Positions 56,276 to 64,000 of a DNA stretch of 64,000 nucleotides are shown here, in pieces. The stretch comes from Bosea sp. 685 (GTDB lineage Bacteria; Pseudomonadota; Alphaproteobacteria; Rhizobiales; Beijerinckiaceae). The position numbers and the translations under genes were made by a program. The stretch lies in contig NZ_CP134779.1 of the NCBI RefSeq assembly GCF_031884435.1, positions 6,348,501-6,412,500 of the forward strand, written 5' to 3'. Under the pieces are notes generated by a model. That model saw only the letters and a program-made list of their open reading frames with translations, made no database searches and had not been told where the DNA came from. Each line of letters begins with the position of its first letter. The first letter of the stretch is position 1.

Positions 56276-57040
56276 TTACTGCACCAGCCGGGGGCCCGCC
56301 GGTCCGACCTTCTCGTTCTCGCCGAGGATGCCGAGGCGACGAGCGACTTCGGTATAGGCCTCGATCAGCCCGCCCATGTCGCGACGGAAGCGGTCCTTGT
56401 CCATCTTGTCCTTCGACTTGATGTCCCAGAGCCGGCAGGAATCAGGGCTGATCTCGTCGGCGACGACGATACGCATCATCTCGCCTTCCCAGAGCCGGCC
56501 GCACTCCATCTTGAAGTCGACGAGGCGGATGCCGGCGCCGAGGAACAGGCCGGACAGGAAGTCGTTGACGCGGATGGCCAGCGCCATGATGTCGTCGATC
56601 TCCTGGGGCGTCGCCCAGCCGAAGGCGGTGATGTGCTCTTCGGAGACCATCGGGTCGTTCAGCGCGTCGTTCTTGTAATAGAACTCGATGATCGAGCGCG
56701 GCAGTTGCGTGCCTTCCTCCAGCCCGAGACGGGTGGAGAGCGAGCCGGCGGCGACGTTGCGCACCACGACTTCGAGCGGAATGATCTCGACCTCGCGGAT
56801 GAGCTGCTCGCGCATGTTCAGCCGGCGGATGAAATGCGTGGGCACGCCGATATCGTTGAGATTGGAGAAGATGTGCTCCGAAATCCGGTTGTTCAGCACG
56901 CCTTTGCCGTCGATCACTTCATGCTTTTTGGCATTGAAGGCGGTCGCGTCGTCCTTGAAATGCTGGATCAGCGTACCGGGCTCGGGTCCTTCATAGAGGA
57001 CCTTCGCCTTGCCTTCGTAGATGCGACGGCGGCGATTCAT
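56276..57040 (-). CDS. purC: Phosphoribosylaminoimidazole-succinocarboxamide synthase PurC
   Basis: 254-residue SAICAR synthetase of purine synthesis. [20 protein letters not shown] is the typical alphaproteobacterial start; [40 protein letters not shown] and [17 protein letters not shown] are family motifs. ATG 57040 is chosen; a TTG ten codons upstream is less likely. Confidence 0.96.
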   Translation of the reverse strand: MNRRRRIYEGKAKVLYEGPEPGTLIQHFKDDATAFNAKKHEVIDGKGVLNNRISEHIFSNLNDIGVPTHFIRRLNMREQLIREVEIIPLEVVVRNVAAGSLSTRLGLEEGTQLPRSIIEFYYKNDALNDPMVSEEHITAFGWATPQEIDDIMALAIRVNDFLSGLFLGAGIRLVDFKMECGRLWEGEMMRIVVADEISPDSCRLWDIKSKDKMDKDRFRRDMGGLIEAYTEVARRLGILGENEKVGPAGPRLVQ

Positions 57041-57428
57041 TGGGATGTACCGTGGCTTGAGGAAATCCAAAGGTCGGCCTTTCTCTGGTCGCGGTCGCCC
57101 GCGGCGGGATCGGGGCCCCTGATCAGCCGGTCCTGCGCGATCTGCGCTGATTCCGATTCTTAGGCGGGATCAGCCTAGACCGCATGGCCGGCCGGCTCAA
57201 TGCGAAGGCGGCAGCCAAGGCCATCTTCGCGCCCGCTATATGGGACTTCTGCACTGCAAACGCAACAAATCCGCTCTGGAAGCCTTGACGCAGGGATAAT
57301 CGGCCTGCTCGCGATCGGGCGCGGCAGCATTCCGCTCTGGCTCTGGGCGGCCCGCCGTCCTATATGGCTCAGAACCAAGCCTTCCCGAGCCCTTTTCCAG
57401 CGCGCGCCCCGCGAGAGGACTTAAAAAG
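57041..57428. other. Intergenic region between divergent purC and DUF1476 genes
   Basis: 388 bases carrying the promoters of both genes. Two CTATAT boxes are seen (near 57236 and 57360). No coding sequence, repeat family member or known riboswitch motif is recognised. Confidence 0.5.
57337..57365 (+). promoter_or_regulatory. Candidate promoter of the DUF1476 gene
   Basis: CTGGCT (57337-57342), 17-base spacer, CTATAT (57360-57365), resembling the alphaproteobacterial CTTGAC-N17-CTATAT form. About 64 bases upstream of the ATG. Weak -35, good -10. Confidence 0.4.
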
Positions 57429-57752
57429 ATGTCGACATTCGATCAGCGCAAGGACGCCTTCGAGAACAAATTCGCTCATGACGAGGAGTTGCGCTTCAAG
57501 GCGACGGCGCGGCGCAACAAGCTGCTCGGCCTCTGGGCTGCCGAAAAGCTGGGCAAGAGCGGCGCCGAGGCTGACGTCTATGCGAAGGCCGTCGTGGTGG
57601 CGGATTTCGAGGAGGCCGGTGACGAGGACGTCGTGCGCAAGGTCAAGGCCGATTTCGCGGCCGGGGCGGTGACGGTCGGCGATGCCGAGATTCGCCAGAT
57701 CATGGCGGAGCTTCTGGTCAAGGCCGCCGAAGAGATCCAGGCCGGCCGCTAG
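57429..57752 (+). CDS. DUF1476 protein, F1-ATPase inhibitor zeta subunit
   Basis: 107-residue helical protein. MSTFDQRKDAFENKFAHDEE is the conserved inhibitory N-terminus, followed by LRFKATARRNKLLGLWAAEK. The Paracoccus denitrificans homologue is the zeta subunit that blocks ATP hydrolysis by the F1FO ATP synthase. Its TAG stop is part of the CTAG edge of a 78-bp palindrome. Confidence 0.92.
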   Translation: MSTFDQRKDAFENKFAHDEELRFKATARRNKLLGLWAAEKLGKSGAEADVYAKAVVVADFEEAGDEDVVRKVKADFAAGAVTVGDAEIRQIMAELLVKAAEEIQAGR

Positions 57753-57826
57753 TGGAACGAATTTGACATTTGCCTCGCGCCCGATATCGGGCGGATAGCA
57801 AATGTCAAATTCATAAGTTCCACTAG
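57749..57826. repeat. 78-bp nested palindrome, family D copy 1
   Basis: CTAGTGGAAC at the left edge with GTTCCACTAG at the right edge, inner arms GAATTTGACATTTGC and GCAAATGTCAAATTC, and a CCCGATATCGGG centre. Fully nested, so it could form one long hairpin. The left edge includes the stop codon of the DUF1476 gene. Confidence 0.9.
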
Positions 57827-57841
57827 AAAACCAAAGAGTTG

Positions 57842-57919
57842 CTAGTGGTTTTGATGATTCCGACATTTGCTCCGAGCCCGATATAGAATGGGGAGCAAAT
57901 GTCGGAATCAAACCACTAG
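57842..57919. repeat. 78-bp nested palindrome, family D copy 2
   Basis: CTAGTGGTTTTGATGATTCC to the complementary AACCACTAG end, with inner arms CCGACATTTGCTCC and GGAGCAAATGTCGG and a GCCCGATAT core. Same length and plan as copy 1, 15 bases apart, but different flanks to the GACATTTGC/GCAAATGTC core. Confidence 0.9.
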
Positions 57920-57971
57920 AGCGCGCTGCCCGGCTAACGCAGGATGCCGGCAAACGCAGGACGCATGTGAG

Positions 57972-57999
57972 ACGGGCGCATGGGCGCCCGTTTGCTTTT
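57972..57999 (+). terminator. Intrinsic terminator downstream of the DUF1476 gene
   Basis: ACGGGCGC, loop ATGG, GCGCCCGT, then TTGCTTTT. A perfect 8-bp GC-rich stem on the plus strand, upstream of the aldolase gene. Confidence 0.65.
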
Positions 58000-58071
58000 G
58001 GGCGCTGCCCCGGTCCACTTTGAGCGACCCGCCATCCCCCAAGAGCGGGCCCCGGAACCGGATGAACGCCC

Positions 58072-58851
58072 ATGTCGAAGCCCACCGTGCTGTCCTCGCT
58101 CGCCGACCGTCTCGCCAAGGGCGACAAGATCCTCTCGGCCTGGTCGAGCATTCCTGAGCCGAGCGTCAGCGGCATTCTCGCGCAGGAGGCGTTCGACGCC
58201 GTCACGCTCGACATGCAGCACGGACCGATCACGCTGGGCGAGGTCATTCGCGCGATTCCGCTGATCAACGCCGCGGGCAAGCCGGCATTGGCGCGTCTTC
58301 CGGTCGGCGAGTTCCAGAACGTCTCGAAGCTGCTCGATGCCGGCGTTTCCGGCGTGATCGCGCCGATGATCAACACGATGGAGGATGCGCGCCGTTTCGC
58401 CGCCTATTCGAAGTATCCGCCGATGGGCGAGCGCAGCTGGGGCAGCTACGGCGCGCTCGGCACCTCCGGGCTCGACGCGAACAGCTATTTCAAGGCGGCC
58501 AACGGCTTCTCGCTCTCCTTTGCGATGATCGAGACGCGCGAGGCGATCGCCATTCTCGACGACATCCTGGCGCTGCCGGGCATCGACGCCGTCTTCGTCG
58601 GCCCTTCCGATCTTTCGATCGCGCTGTCGGGTGGCGCGTTGGTCGATGCGACGATTCCCGAGGTCGATGAAGCGATCCGCCACATCGTTGCGCGCGCATC
58701 CGCCGTCAACAAGCCGGTGGCGATCTATGCCCAGTCGGCGGAGCGGGCGAAGGATTTCTTCGCGCTCGGCGCCAGGATGGTGACGCTGATGAGCGATACC
58801 GCGCTGATGCGCGCCGGCGCCCAGGCGGCGATCAAGACGATCAGGGGCTGA
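58072..58851 (+). CDS. HpcH/HpaI-family aldolase
   Basis: 259-residue class II (metal-dependent) aldolase on a TIM barrel. Motifs: FDAVTLDMQHGPITLGEVI, GVSGVIAPMINTMEDARRF, KYPPMGERSWGSYGA, and metal Glu/Asp in AMIETREAI and FVGPSDLSIALSG. The 2-keto-acid substrate (for example 4-hydroxy-2-oxo acids) cannot be told. Stands alone. The start has no strong ribosome-binding site. Confidence 0.92.
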   Translation: MSKPTVLSSLADRLAKGDKILSAWSSIPEPSVSGILAQEAFDAVTLDMQHGPITLGEVIRAIPLINAAGKPALARLPVGEFQNVSKLLDAGVSGVIAPMINTMEDARRFAAYSKYPPMGERSWGSYGALGTSGLDANSYFKAANGFSLSFAMIETREAIAILDDILALPGIDAVFVGPSDLSIALSGGALVDATIPEVDEAIRHIVARASAVNKPVAIYAQSAERAKDFFALGARMVTLMSDTALMRAGAQAAIKTIRG

Positions 58852-58860
58852 TCCGAGCGC

Positions 58861-59547
58861 TCAAGCGTTGATGCCGTCGCGCTTCTTCAAGGCGGCGTAA
58901 TAGGCCCAGAGCAATCGCGCCGCGACGCCCCGCCATGGCCGCCAGGCTTCGGCGAGCGCCGCGAGCTCGGCTGCTTTCGGACGGGCCGGCAGGTCGAAGG
59001 CCTGCCGCGCAGCCTCCTGGATCGCGAGGTCGCCGGCGGCGAAGCCGTCGCGATGGCCAAGGCAGAACAAGAGGTAGATGTCCGCCGTCCAGGGGCCGAT
59101 GCCGGAGACGGCGGTCATGTGCTCATGCACTGCCTCGGGCGTGGCGGCCTCCAGCGCCTCGAAGCGCAAGCTACCCTCGACGAGCGCGGCGGCGACCGCG
59201 CGCAAGGTACGCTGCTTGGGCCGCGAGAGGCCCGATAATCGCATCTCCTCGTCGCTAGCGGCCAGGATGCGCTCCGGCGTCAGGGGCGCAAGCACGCTCT
59301 CGACGCGGGCCCAGACGGCGCGGGCGCTCGCCACCGATAATTGCTGGGAGACGATGATGGCCGCCAGCCCCGCGAACCCGCCGGGGCGGCGGCGCAGCGG
59401 CGGCAGACCGACCTTGTCGATGATCCCAGCCCAATGCGGCTGCAGCGCGCGCAGCGCCGCCATGCCTTCCTCGAGATCGGCTTCGCAGGTGATCAGGTTG
59501 CAGGTGATCAAGTTGGAGGTGATCAGGTTGGGGGTAATCAGGTTCAT
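58861..59547 (-). CDS. AlkA-like DNA-3-methyladenine glycosylase
   Basis: 228 residues from ATG 59547 (another ATG seven codons upstream is possible). HhH-GPD base-excision glycosylase: IIVSQQLSVASARAVWARVE, HhH in VSGIGPWTADIYLLFCLGHR, and the catalytic Asp in FAAGDLAIQEA. It removes alkylated bases. The first 21 residues are four copies of NLIT plus one residue, encoded by a 15-bp tandem repeat. Convergent with the aldolase gene. Confidence 0.9.
   Translation of the reverse strand: MNLITPNLITSNLITCNLITCEADLEEGMAALRALQPHWAGIIDKVGLPPLRRRPGGFAGLAAIIVSQQLSVASARAVWARVESVLAPLTPERILAASDEEMRLSGLSRPKQRTLRAVAAALVEGSLRFEALEAATPEAVHEHMTAVSGIGPWTADIYLLFCLGHRDGFAAGDLAIQEAARQAFDLPARPKAAELAALAEAWRPWRGVAARLLWAYYAALKKRDGINA
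59485..59544 (-). repeat. 15-bp tandem repeat, four copies, coding NLITx
   Basis: Units at 59530-59544, 59515-59529, 59500-59514 and 59485-59499, based on AACCTGATCACCTGC. They encode NLITP, NLITS, NLITC, NLITC right after the start Met. The unit keeps frame, so copy-number changes would only change protein length. Confidence 0.85.
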
Positions 59548-59630
59548 GGCGGGCTGATGGAACGGCATGGGCGAGACGAGGATTGTCAGCAGCGCGGCGT
59601 CGTGGCCTTGGCTGGCTGTCGGCGAAACCA

Positions 59631-59700
59631 TAGAGCGCTTTTGAGCGAAGTGGATACCGGCCCGCGTGAAGAAAACGCATTAAAACAAAGAGCTAGAGCG
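59631..59700 (-). repeat. Dispersed repeat, family A copy 3 (inverted)
   Basis: Reverse complement of the family A sequence: AGAGCGCTTTTGAGCGAAG, then GGATACCGG and GCGTGAAGAAAACGCATTAA. Placed between the alkA-like gene and gluQ. An adjoining palindrome, CTAGAGCGATT to AATTACTCTAG (59694-59735), has the same CTAGAG ends. Confidence 0.85.
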
Positions 59701-59743
59701 ATTTTGGGTCCAATTGAACCGGAAATTACTCTAGACAAGGCGG

Positions 59744-60625
59744 ATGGCAGCGTCCTCCCCCGTTTTCGCGGAGCCGGTCTTCCGCTTCGCGCCGAGCCCG
59801 AACGGGCGGCTGCATCTCGGCCATGCGCTGTCGGTACTGACGAATGAACGGCTGGCGCACAAGCTGGGCGGCCGGCTGCTGCTGCGGATCGAGGATATCG
59901 ACATCACTCGCTGCAAGCCGGAATTCGAGGCAGGGATCAGGGAGGATCTTGCCTGGCTTGGCCTGCGCTTCGACGGCGCGGTCCGGCGGCAATCCGAGCA
60001 TGTCGAGAGCTATGCCGAGGCGGCGAGGCGGCTGCAGGCGCGGGGGCTGGTCTATCCCTGCTTCTGCTCACGCCAAGTGATCAAACGTGCGGTCGCCCTG
60101 CATAAGGCTTGGCGGGTCGATCCCGACGGCGCGCCGCTTTATCCTGGAACCTGTCGCGCATGCGATCCAGCCGAGGCTGCAGCGCGCATCGGGGCGGGCG
60201 AGCCGCATCTGCTGCGGTTGGCGATGGACCGCGCGATCGAGGTGATAGGCGGGGCAGCCGGCTATGTGGCTTTCGACGAGGCAGGGCAAGAACGGTCGGT
60301 CGCCGCGGAGCCCGCAGATTGGGGCGATGTCGTGCTGGCGCGCAAGGAGGTGCCGACGAGCTATCACCTTTCGGTCGCGCTCGACGATGCGCTGCAAGGC
60401 GTGACCCATGTCGTGCGCGGGCGCGATCTCGAAGCCGCGACCGACATCCATGTCGTGCTGCAGCGGCTGCTGGGCCTGCCGACACCGCGCTATCATTTCC
60501 ATCCGCTGTTGAGCGACGAGACCGGGCAGAAGCTGGCGAAGAGCCGGCTCTCGGAAAGCCTCGCCGATCTCAGGGCGCGCGGTGTCACGGCCGCAGAGAT
60601 CAGGGCGCAGCTAAGTTTCGACTGA
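59744..60625 (+). CDS. gluQ: Glutamyl-Q tRNA(Asp) synthetase
   Basis: 293-residue GluRS paralogue lacking the anticodon-binding domain. It charges glutamate onto queuosine-34 of tRNA-Asp. FRFAPSPNGRLHLGHALSVL has the HIGH motif, EDIDITRCKPEFEAGIREDL follows, and the KMSKS-like motif is KLAKS. Zinc-site cysteines CFCS and CRAC are present. Confidence 0.95.
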   Translation: MAASSPVFAEPVFRFAPSPNGRLHLGHALSVLTNERLAHKLGGRLLLRIEDIDITRCKPEFEAGIREDLAWLGLRFDGAVRRQSEHVESYAEAARRLQARGLVYPCFCSRQVIKRAVALHKAWRVDPDGAPLYPGTCRACDPAEAAARIGAGEPHLLRLAMDRAIEVIGGAAGYVAFDEAGQERSVAAEPADWGDVVLARKEVPTSYHLSVALDDALQGVTHVVRGRDLEAATDIHVVLQRLLGLPTPRYHFHPLLSDETGQKLAKSRLSESLADLRARGVTAAEIRAQLSFD

Positions 60626-60646
60626 GCGGCCTCCCGGTTTGCGTCG

Positions 60647-61564
60647 TCAGCTCACCCCGAGCCAGGTCAGCCAGGCCGTGGTGGTGAAGAGCGAGAGCAT
60701 GGTCGAGAGCGCGATCGCGCTGGATGCGTCGGCGACGCCCTGCTTGTAGCGCTCGGCGAAGAGATAGGCGTTGATACCGCAGGGGCAGGCGGCGAAGAGC
60801 ACGGCGACGCCCGACCAATGCGCCGGCATCTGGAAGACCATGGTCGCCAGCGCGTAGACGATCAGTGGATGCAGCCCGAGCTTGAGCCCGCTCAGGATCG
60901 CCGGCAGAGCGAGGCCCGATGTCAGGCCGTAACGCCGCATGGCGATGCCGAGGCTGATGAGCGCGCAGGGCACGGCGGCGCCGGCCAGGAGGTCGACGAT
61001 CGTCCAGAGCGGCTCGGGGATCAGGCCGATGATCGGGCGCGCCGCCGAGCCAAGCAGGATGCCGATGATGATCGGGTGGGTGAACAGCCGCTTGATCATC
61101 ATCGTGATCGAGGCCGAGCGGCCTTCGGCGAGCAAGGTGGCGATCGTCATCGTGACCGGCAGATGGACCGCCAGCAGCAGGCCGAGCGGCACGGCGCCGG
61201 CGTCGCCATAGGCCTTCAGGATCATCGGTACGCCGACGAAGACGGTGTTGGATTGCGCGGCGGCGAAGCCCGAAACCACGAGTTCCGGGCCCTTGCGGGC
61301 AAAAATGCGGCTCGCGATCAGCATGGCCAGCGCCCAGACGATGGCGAGGCCGGTGAAATAGGCGATCCAGTAGCCCCAGGGCTGGGTGGCCGGAATATCC
61401 GCCTTGGCGAGCGTGCGGAAGAGCAGGCAGGGCAGGGCCAGGACGAAGACGAAGTCGGAGAGGCCCTCGCCGGTGGTCTCCCGCACGATCTTGGCCCAGC
61501 GCGCGAGATAGCCGAGGCTGATCAGGCCGAAAACGGGCAGGACGACGATGAGGGCGGCGAGCAT
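60647..61564 (-). CDS. AEC-family (auxin efflux carrier) transporter
   Basis: 305 residues with ten hydrophobic helices. FGLISLGYLARW opens it; SGFAAAQSNTVFVGVPMI and the C-terminal ACPCGINAYLFAERY are family signatures. Members carry malonate, malate or other organic acids; the substrate is not readable. Convergent with gluQ. Confidence 0.92.
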   Translation of the reverse strand: MLAALIVVLPVFGLISLGYLARWAKIVRETTGEGLSDFVFVLALPCLLFRTLAKADIPATQPWGYWIAYFTGLAIVWALAMLIASRIFARKGPELVVSGFAAAQSNTVFVGVPMILKAYGDAGAVPLGLLLAVHLPVTMTIATLLAEGRSASITMMIKRLFTHPIIIGILLGSAARPIIGLIPEPLWTIVDLLAGAAVPCALISLGIAMRRYGLTSGLALPAILSGLKLGLHPLIVYALATMVFQMPAHWSGVAVLFAACPCGINAYLFAERYKQGVADASSAIALSTMLSLFTTTAWLTWLGVS

Positions 61565-61675
61565 CGGCCAAATTCGCGGGGCAGGAGCGGAACAGGCTTT
61601 CCCGGTGTGCCCTCGCTGGCGCTAAGTCAAGCGCGCGATGCGACGCGGCATCGCCTGGACGGCTCCGCCATGCGC

Positions 61676-63712
61676 TCAGCGCAACTGTGCGACCGTACCG
61701 CCGGCCTTCACGATCAAGCCCTGGATCTCGTCGCGCTGGCGCTTGAACTCCGCCAGCGCACCGCCCTGGAGTTCGCGGCCGCGCGGCACGCGGATCTTCA
61801 TCGGGTTCACGAAATTATCGTTGACCTTGACCTCGTAATGCAGATGCGGGCCGGTCGAGAGACCGGTCGAGCCGAGATAGCCGATAATCTGGCCCTGCCG
61901 GACCTTTGCACCGGGCACGATGCCGTTGGCGAAGTTGGACTGGTGCGAATAGGTCGTGACGTAGCCATTGGCGTGCTGGATCTCAGTGTGCTTGCCATAG
62001 CCTGAGGACCAGCCGGCGCTGATGATCGTGCCGTTGCCCGCCGCCAGGATCGGCGTGCCGATACGGTTGGCCCAGTCCACGCCGGTATGCATCTTCGAAT
62101 AGCGCATGATCGGGTGGTAGCGCATGCCGAAGCCCGAGCGCATCTCGCCTTCGGCGATCGGCTTGCGCAGCAGGAATTTCTTCAGCGAACGGCCCTCTTC
62201 GTCGAAATACTCGATCAGCCCGTCCTCGGGCGCCTGGTAGCGGAAGACGCGGCGTGTCTCGCCGTTGATGGTCAAGGCTGCCGACAGGATCTCGGCGCGC
62301 TCGCCTTCCTCCTCCTCGGTGAAGATAACCTCGAGATTGTCGCCGCCGCGCACGCGCTGCTGGAAATCGACGTCATAGGAGAAGATGCGGACGAGCTCGT
62401 CGACAAGCGGGCGCGGCATCTCATGGCGCAGACCGGTCTCGTAGAGGCTGTCATAGAGCTTGGCGCCGGTGCTGCCGCCGCCATCCTCGTCCTCCTCCTC
62501 ATCCTGCCCGTCGCCGGTCTTGCGCTGCGGGCGCTGCGGGCCGACCAGGTCCTGGCGGGGCAAGGTGACGGAGACGAAGGCGCCGGCGTCGTTGATCGCG
62601 ATCGTGCCGTCGGGCTGGCCCGCGGTCAGGAAAGAGACCCGCACGATCTGTCTGACATCGCCGGGGCGCGGGCCCGGCGCGAAGAGAACCTGCAGAACCT
62701 GACCATCGGGAAGGGCCGTGACGCGGACCTTGCCGCCAAAAGCCTGCATCATGCCGCGGATCTGGTCCTGGCTCGCGCCGGCAGCACGCATGGTCTGCTC
62801 GAAATTCTCGCCGCGCTTGGCGATCACCAGCTTCTCCTCGACCAGCGGCTCGCGCGAGGCGGGGATCGGGGTCTTGGGCGCGTTGGTGACGTTCTCGGGA
62901 ACGACGCGGACCTCGATGCCGGAGAAGCGCGTATCGCTCGGCGCATAGGCCAAGAGGTCGCCGGCAGTCGGGGCCGCGCCGGTGAGCGTGCGGCTCAGCA
63001 TCAATTGCGGCGGGATCGGCAGGCTGCGTTGCCGCCCGGCGGCCGCGGCATTGGCGCGCTCTTCCTCCATCTGGGTGATGACCTCGGCGTCGCCGAGCTG
63101 GGCTTTGCCGTCGGGGACCTGGATATCGGTCAGGTCGCGTTTCACGATGGTCACGTCGGCGTCGGGGAGATCCTGCACCGGCTCGGCGTAGCGCTCGCTG
63201 GGCTGGCCGCCCTCGGCGAAGAGCCGCAACGGGTTGAAGGGCGGAATATTGGTCGCATAGACGCCGGTCGTCATCGACAGGTTGGATGCGAGGCGGATGA
63301 AGGGCCGGACGCGGATGACCTCGCGATCCCCGAGCTTCTGTGACATCGGCGCGCGCACGGCCTGGCGTGCGGCGATCACGGGTTGCTCGGCCACGAGCTT
63401 GTCCGCCTTGCGGGCTCCGCCGCCGGCGCCGGCGCCCGAGGAGGCACGCGCCGTCACGGTCTCGGGCTGTTCGGGAAAGCTGGTGTCGCCGCGCATCGCG
63501 ATCAGGATGGCGGCGCCGAGCAGGGCCGCGCCGCAGGAGCCGACGAGCATGCAGGCGAAGAGCCAGCGCACCGAGATGCCGCGCCGGTCCTGCAATTGAT
63601 GCGCGGAGCCGTCCGGCTGGATCGGCGGCTCGATCCCGAGATCGATCAGCAGCGCCGCGGCCTCGGGGGCGAGCGGTTCTGCTGGGGCGTTGAACTCGGG
63701 ATGGGCGTTCAT
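61676..63712 (-). CDS. M23-family metallopeptidase, membrane-anchored cell-wall hydrolase
   Basis: 678 residues. A cytoplasmic N-terminus of about 48 residues precedes one transmembrane helix (WLFACMLVGSCGAALLGAAI), a long periplasmic region with an opacity-associated-protein-like domain, an acidic stretch (GQDEEEDEDGGGS), and a C-terminal LytM domain. Zinc residues lie in HTGVDWANRIGTPILAAGNG and GPHLHYEVKVND. It probably cleaves peptidoglycan cross-links or activates amidases. ATG 63712 is taken; an in-frame ATG at 63760 is possible. Confidence 0.93.
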   Translation of the reverse strand: MNAHPEFNAPAEPLAPEAAALLIDLGIEPPIQPDGSAHQLQDRRGISVRWLFACMLVGSCGAALLGAAILIAMRGDTSFPEQPETVTARASSGAGAGGGARKADKLVAEQPVIAARQAVRAPMSQKLGDREVIRVRPFIRLASNLSMTTGVYATNIPPFNPLRLFAEGGQPSERYAEPVQDLPDADVTIVKRDLTDIQVPDGKAQLGDAEVITQMEEERANAAAAGRQRSLPIPPQLMLSRTLTGAAPTAGDLLAYAPSDTRFSGIEVRVVPENVTNAPKTPIPASREPLVEEKLVIAKRGENFEQTMRAAGASQDQIRGMMQAFGGKVRVTALPDGQVLQVLFAPGPRPGDVRQIVRVSFLTAGQPDGTIAINDAGAFVSVTLPRQDLVGPQRPQRKTGDGQDEEEDEDGGGSTGAKLYDSLYETGLRHEMPRPLVDELVRIFSYDVDFQQRVRGGDNLEVIFTEEEEGERAEILSAALTINGETRRVFRYQAPEDGLIEYFDEEGRSLKKFLLRKPIAEGEMRSGFGMRYHPIMRYSKMHTGVDWANRIGTPILAAGNGTIISAGWSSGYGKHTEIQHANGYVTTYSHQSNFANGIVPGAKVRQGQIIGYLGSTGLSTGPHLHYEVKVNDNFVNPMKIRVPRGRELQGGALAEFKRQRDEIQGLIVKAGGTVAQLR

Positions 63713-64000
63713 CGTCTGGCGTCTTGATCCGTCTTTATCCGCACCTGCAAGCCTAGCCATGCGGACAAACCTGCCGCCGGGCGCGGGAGCCTCGCCCGCT
63801 CGGGCTGGGAGACCATGCCCGCGCGGCGGCGCGGAATCAATCGCGCAACGAGCGGGAGGCGCTCTCATGGCCTTGGATTGCGGCTGTTTACGGGCGTCCT
63901 GCGAGTGCGCCTCGCGCGAACGCTCGCATACGCGCGCGAACAATTAAGTCCTGCCCATAGCGAAGGCGGCGGCCGCCCAAAAAAATGGCCCGCTGTCTAA
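63713..64000. other. Region upstream of the M23 peptidase to the window end
   Basis: 288 bases with no convincing gene, repeat or RNA. It should contain the M23 peptidase promoter; no clear -35/-10 pair was found. Open frames here are shadows. Confidence 0.4.

Noticed and set aside
59485..59544. Possible CRISPR array
   Set aside because: The units are 15 bp with no spacers and encode an in-frame peptide repeat.
62087..63343. 418-codon plus-strand frame opposite the M23 peptidase
   Set aside because: Shadow of a clear M23 coding sequence with intact zinc motifs.

Overview
The window reads as a chromosomal segment of a high-GC alphaproteobacterium of the order Hyphomicrobiales (Rhizobiales), most like Bosea and its relatives. 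The placement is inferred from gene content: a complete acpXL-to-lpxXL cluster for the very-long-chain fatty acid of lipid A, a 180-kDa-class NAD-glutamate dehydrogenase, the DUF1476 zeta inhibitor of the F1 ATPase, DUF2794, and many dispersed intergenic palindromes. Genes are dense, mostly housekeeping, and frequently overlap by 1-4 bases. I see no rRNA, tRNA, insertion sequence, prophage or CRISPR array.

Layout. 1-1906: ammonium transporter (cut by the window edge) and glnK, with a candidate sigma-54 promoter. 2029-10330: thioesterase, UbiH-type hydroxylase, Trm112-like protein, NAD-GDH, AhpD-like protein. 10369-10556: hairpins and a candidate minus-strand small RNA. 10742-19045: DUF2794, GNAT, Bax-inhibitor-1 protein, the divergent ybbP-ybbA/tesA group, aldo-keto reductase, thpR-phhB. 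19130-23771: a CelD-like acyltransferase coupled to a DUF6875-like gene, an RluA-type synthase, ftsY-yciB. 23979-31711: secreted esterase, Xre-RES toxin-antitoxin, Nudix, SDR, quinone oxidoreductase, IalB-like protein, rlmN. 31717-39296: membrane protein, acid phosphatase, a broken ParDE module, ggt, lemA-TPM-TPM, DUF454, DUF1223.

39364-46249 (read right to left) is the lipid A VLCFA cluster: acpXL, fabZXL, fabF2XL, fabF1XL, a ketoreductase, an inserted RHH/RelE-ParE toxin-antitoxin pair, a zinc alcohol dehydrogenase and lpxXL. The carrier protein, condensing pair, reductase and dehydratase would build the long hydroxy fatty acid and LpxXL would place it on lipid A. FabF2XL contains no cysteine, so it looks like a chain-length-factor-type partner of FabF1XL.

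46498-64000: acnA; ccmAB and ccmCDG (cytochrome c maturation) separated by an AT-rich insert with two small genes; HigBA; a loose purC-purS-purQ group interrupted by a lipoprotein, a GNAT gene and repeats; DUF1476; HpcH aldolase; AlkA-like glycosylase; gluQ; AEC transporter; M23 peptidase.

The most distinctive non-genic signal is the set of dispersed palindromic repeats, in at least four families. One copy has split a ParE toxin gene; others abut or supply stop codons of neighbouring genes. Short tandem duplications of 15-18 bp also recur, at the ends of acpXL, fabF1XL and the alkA-like gene. No single clearly new system stands out. The best leads are the candidate small RNA, the repeat-disrupted toxin, the toxin-antitoxin pair inside the lipid A cluster, and the paired 78-bp palindromes.
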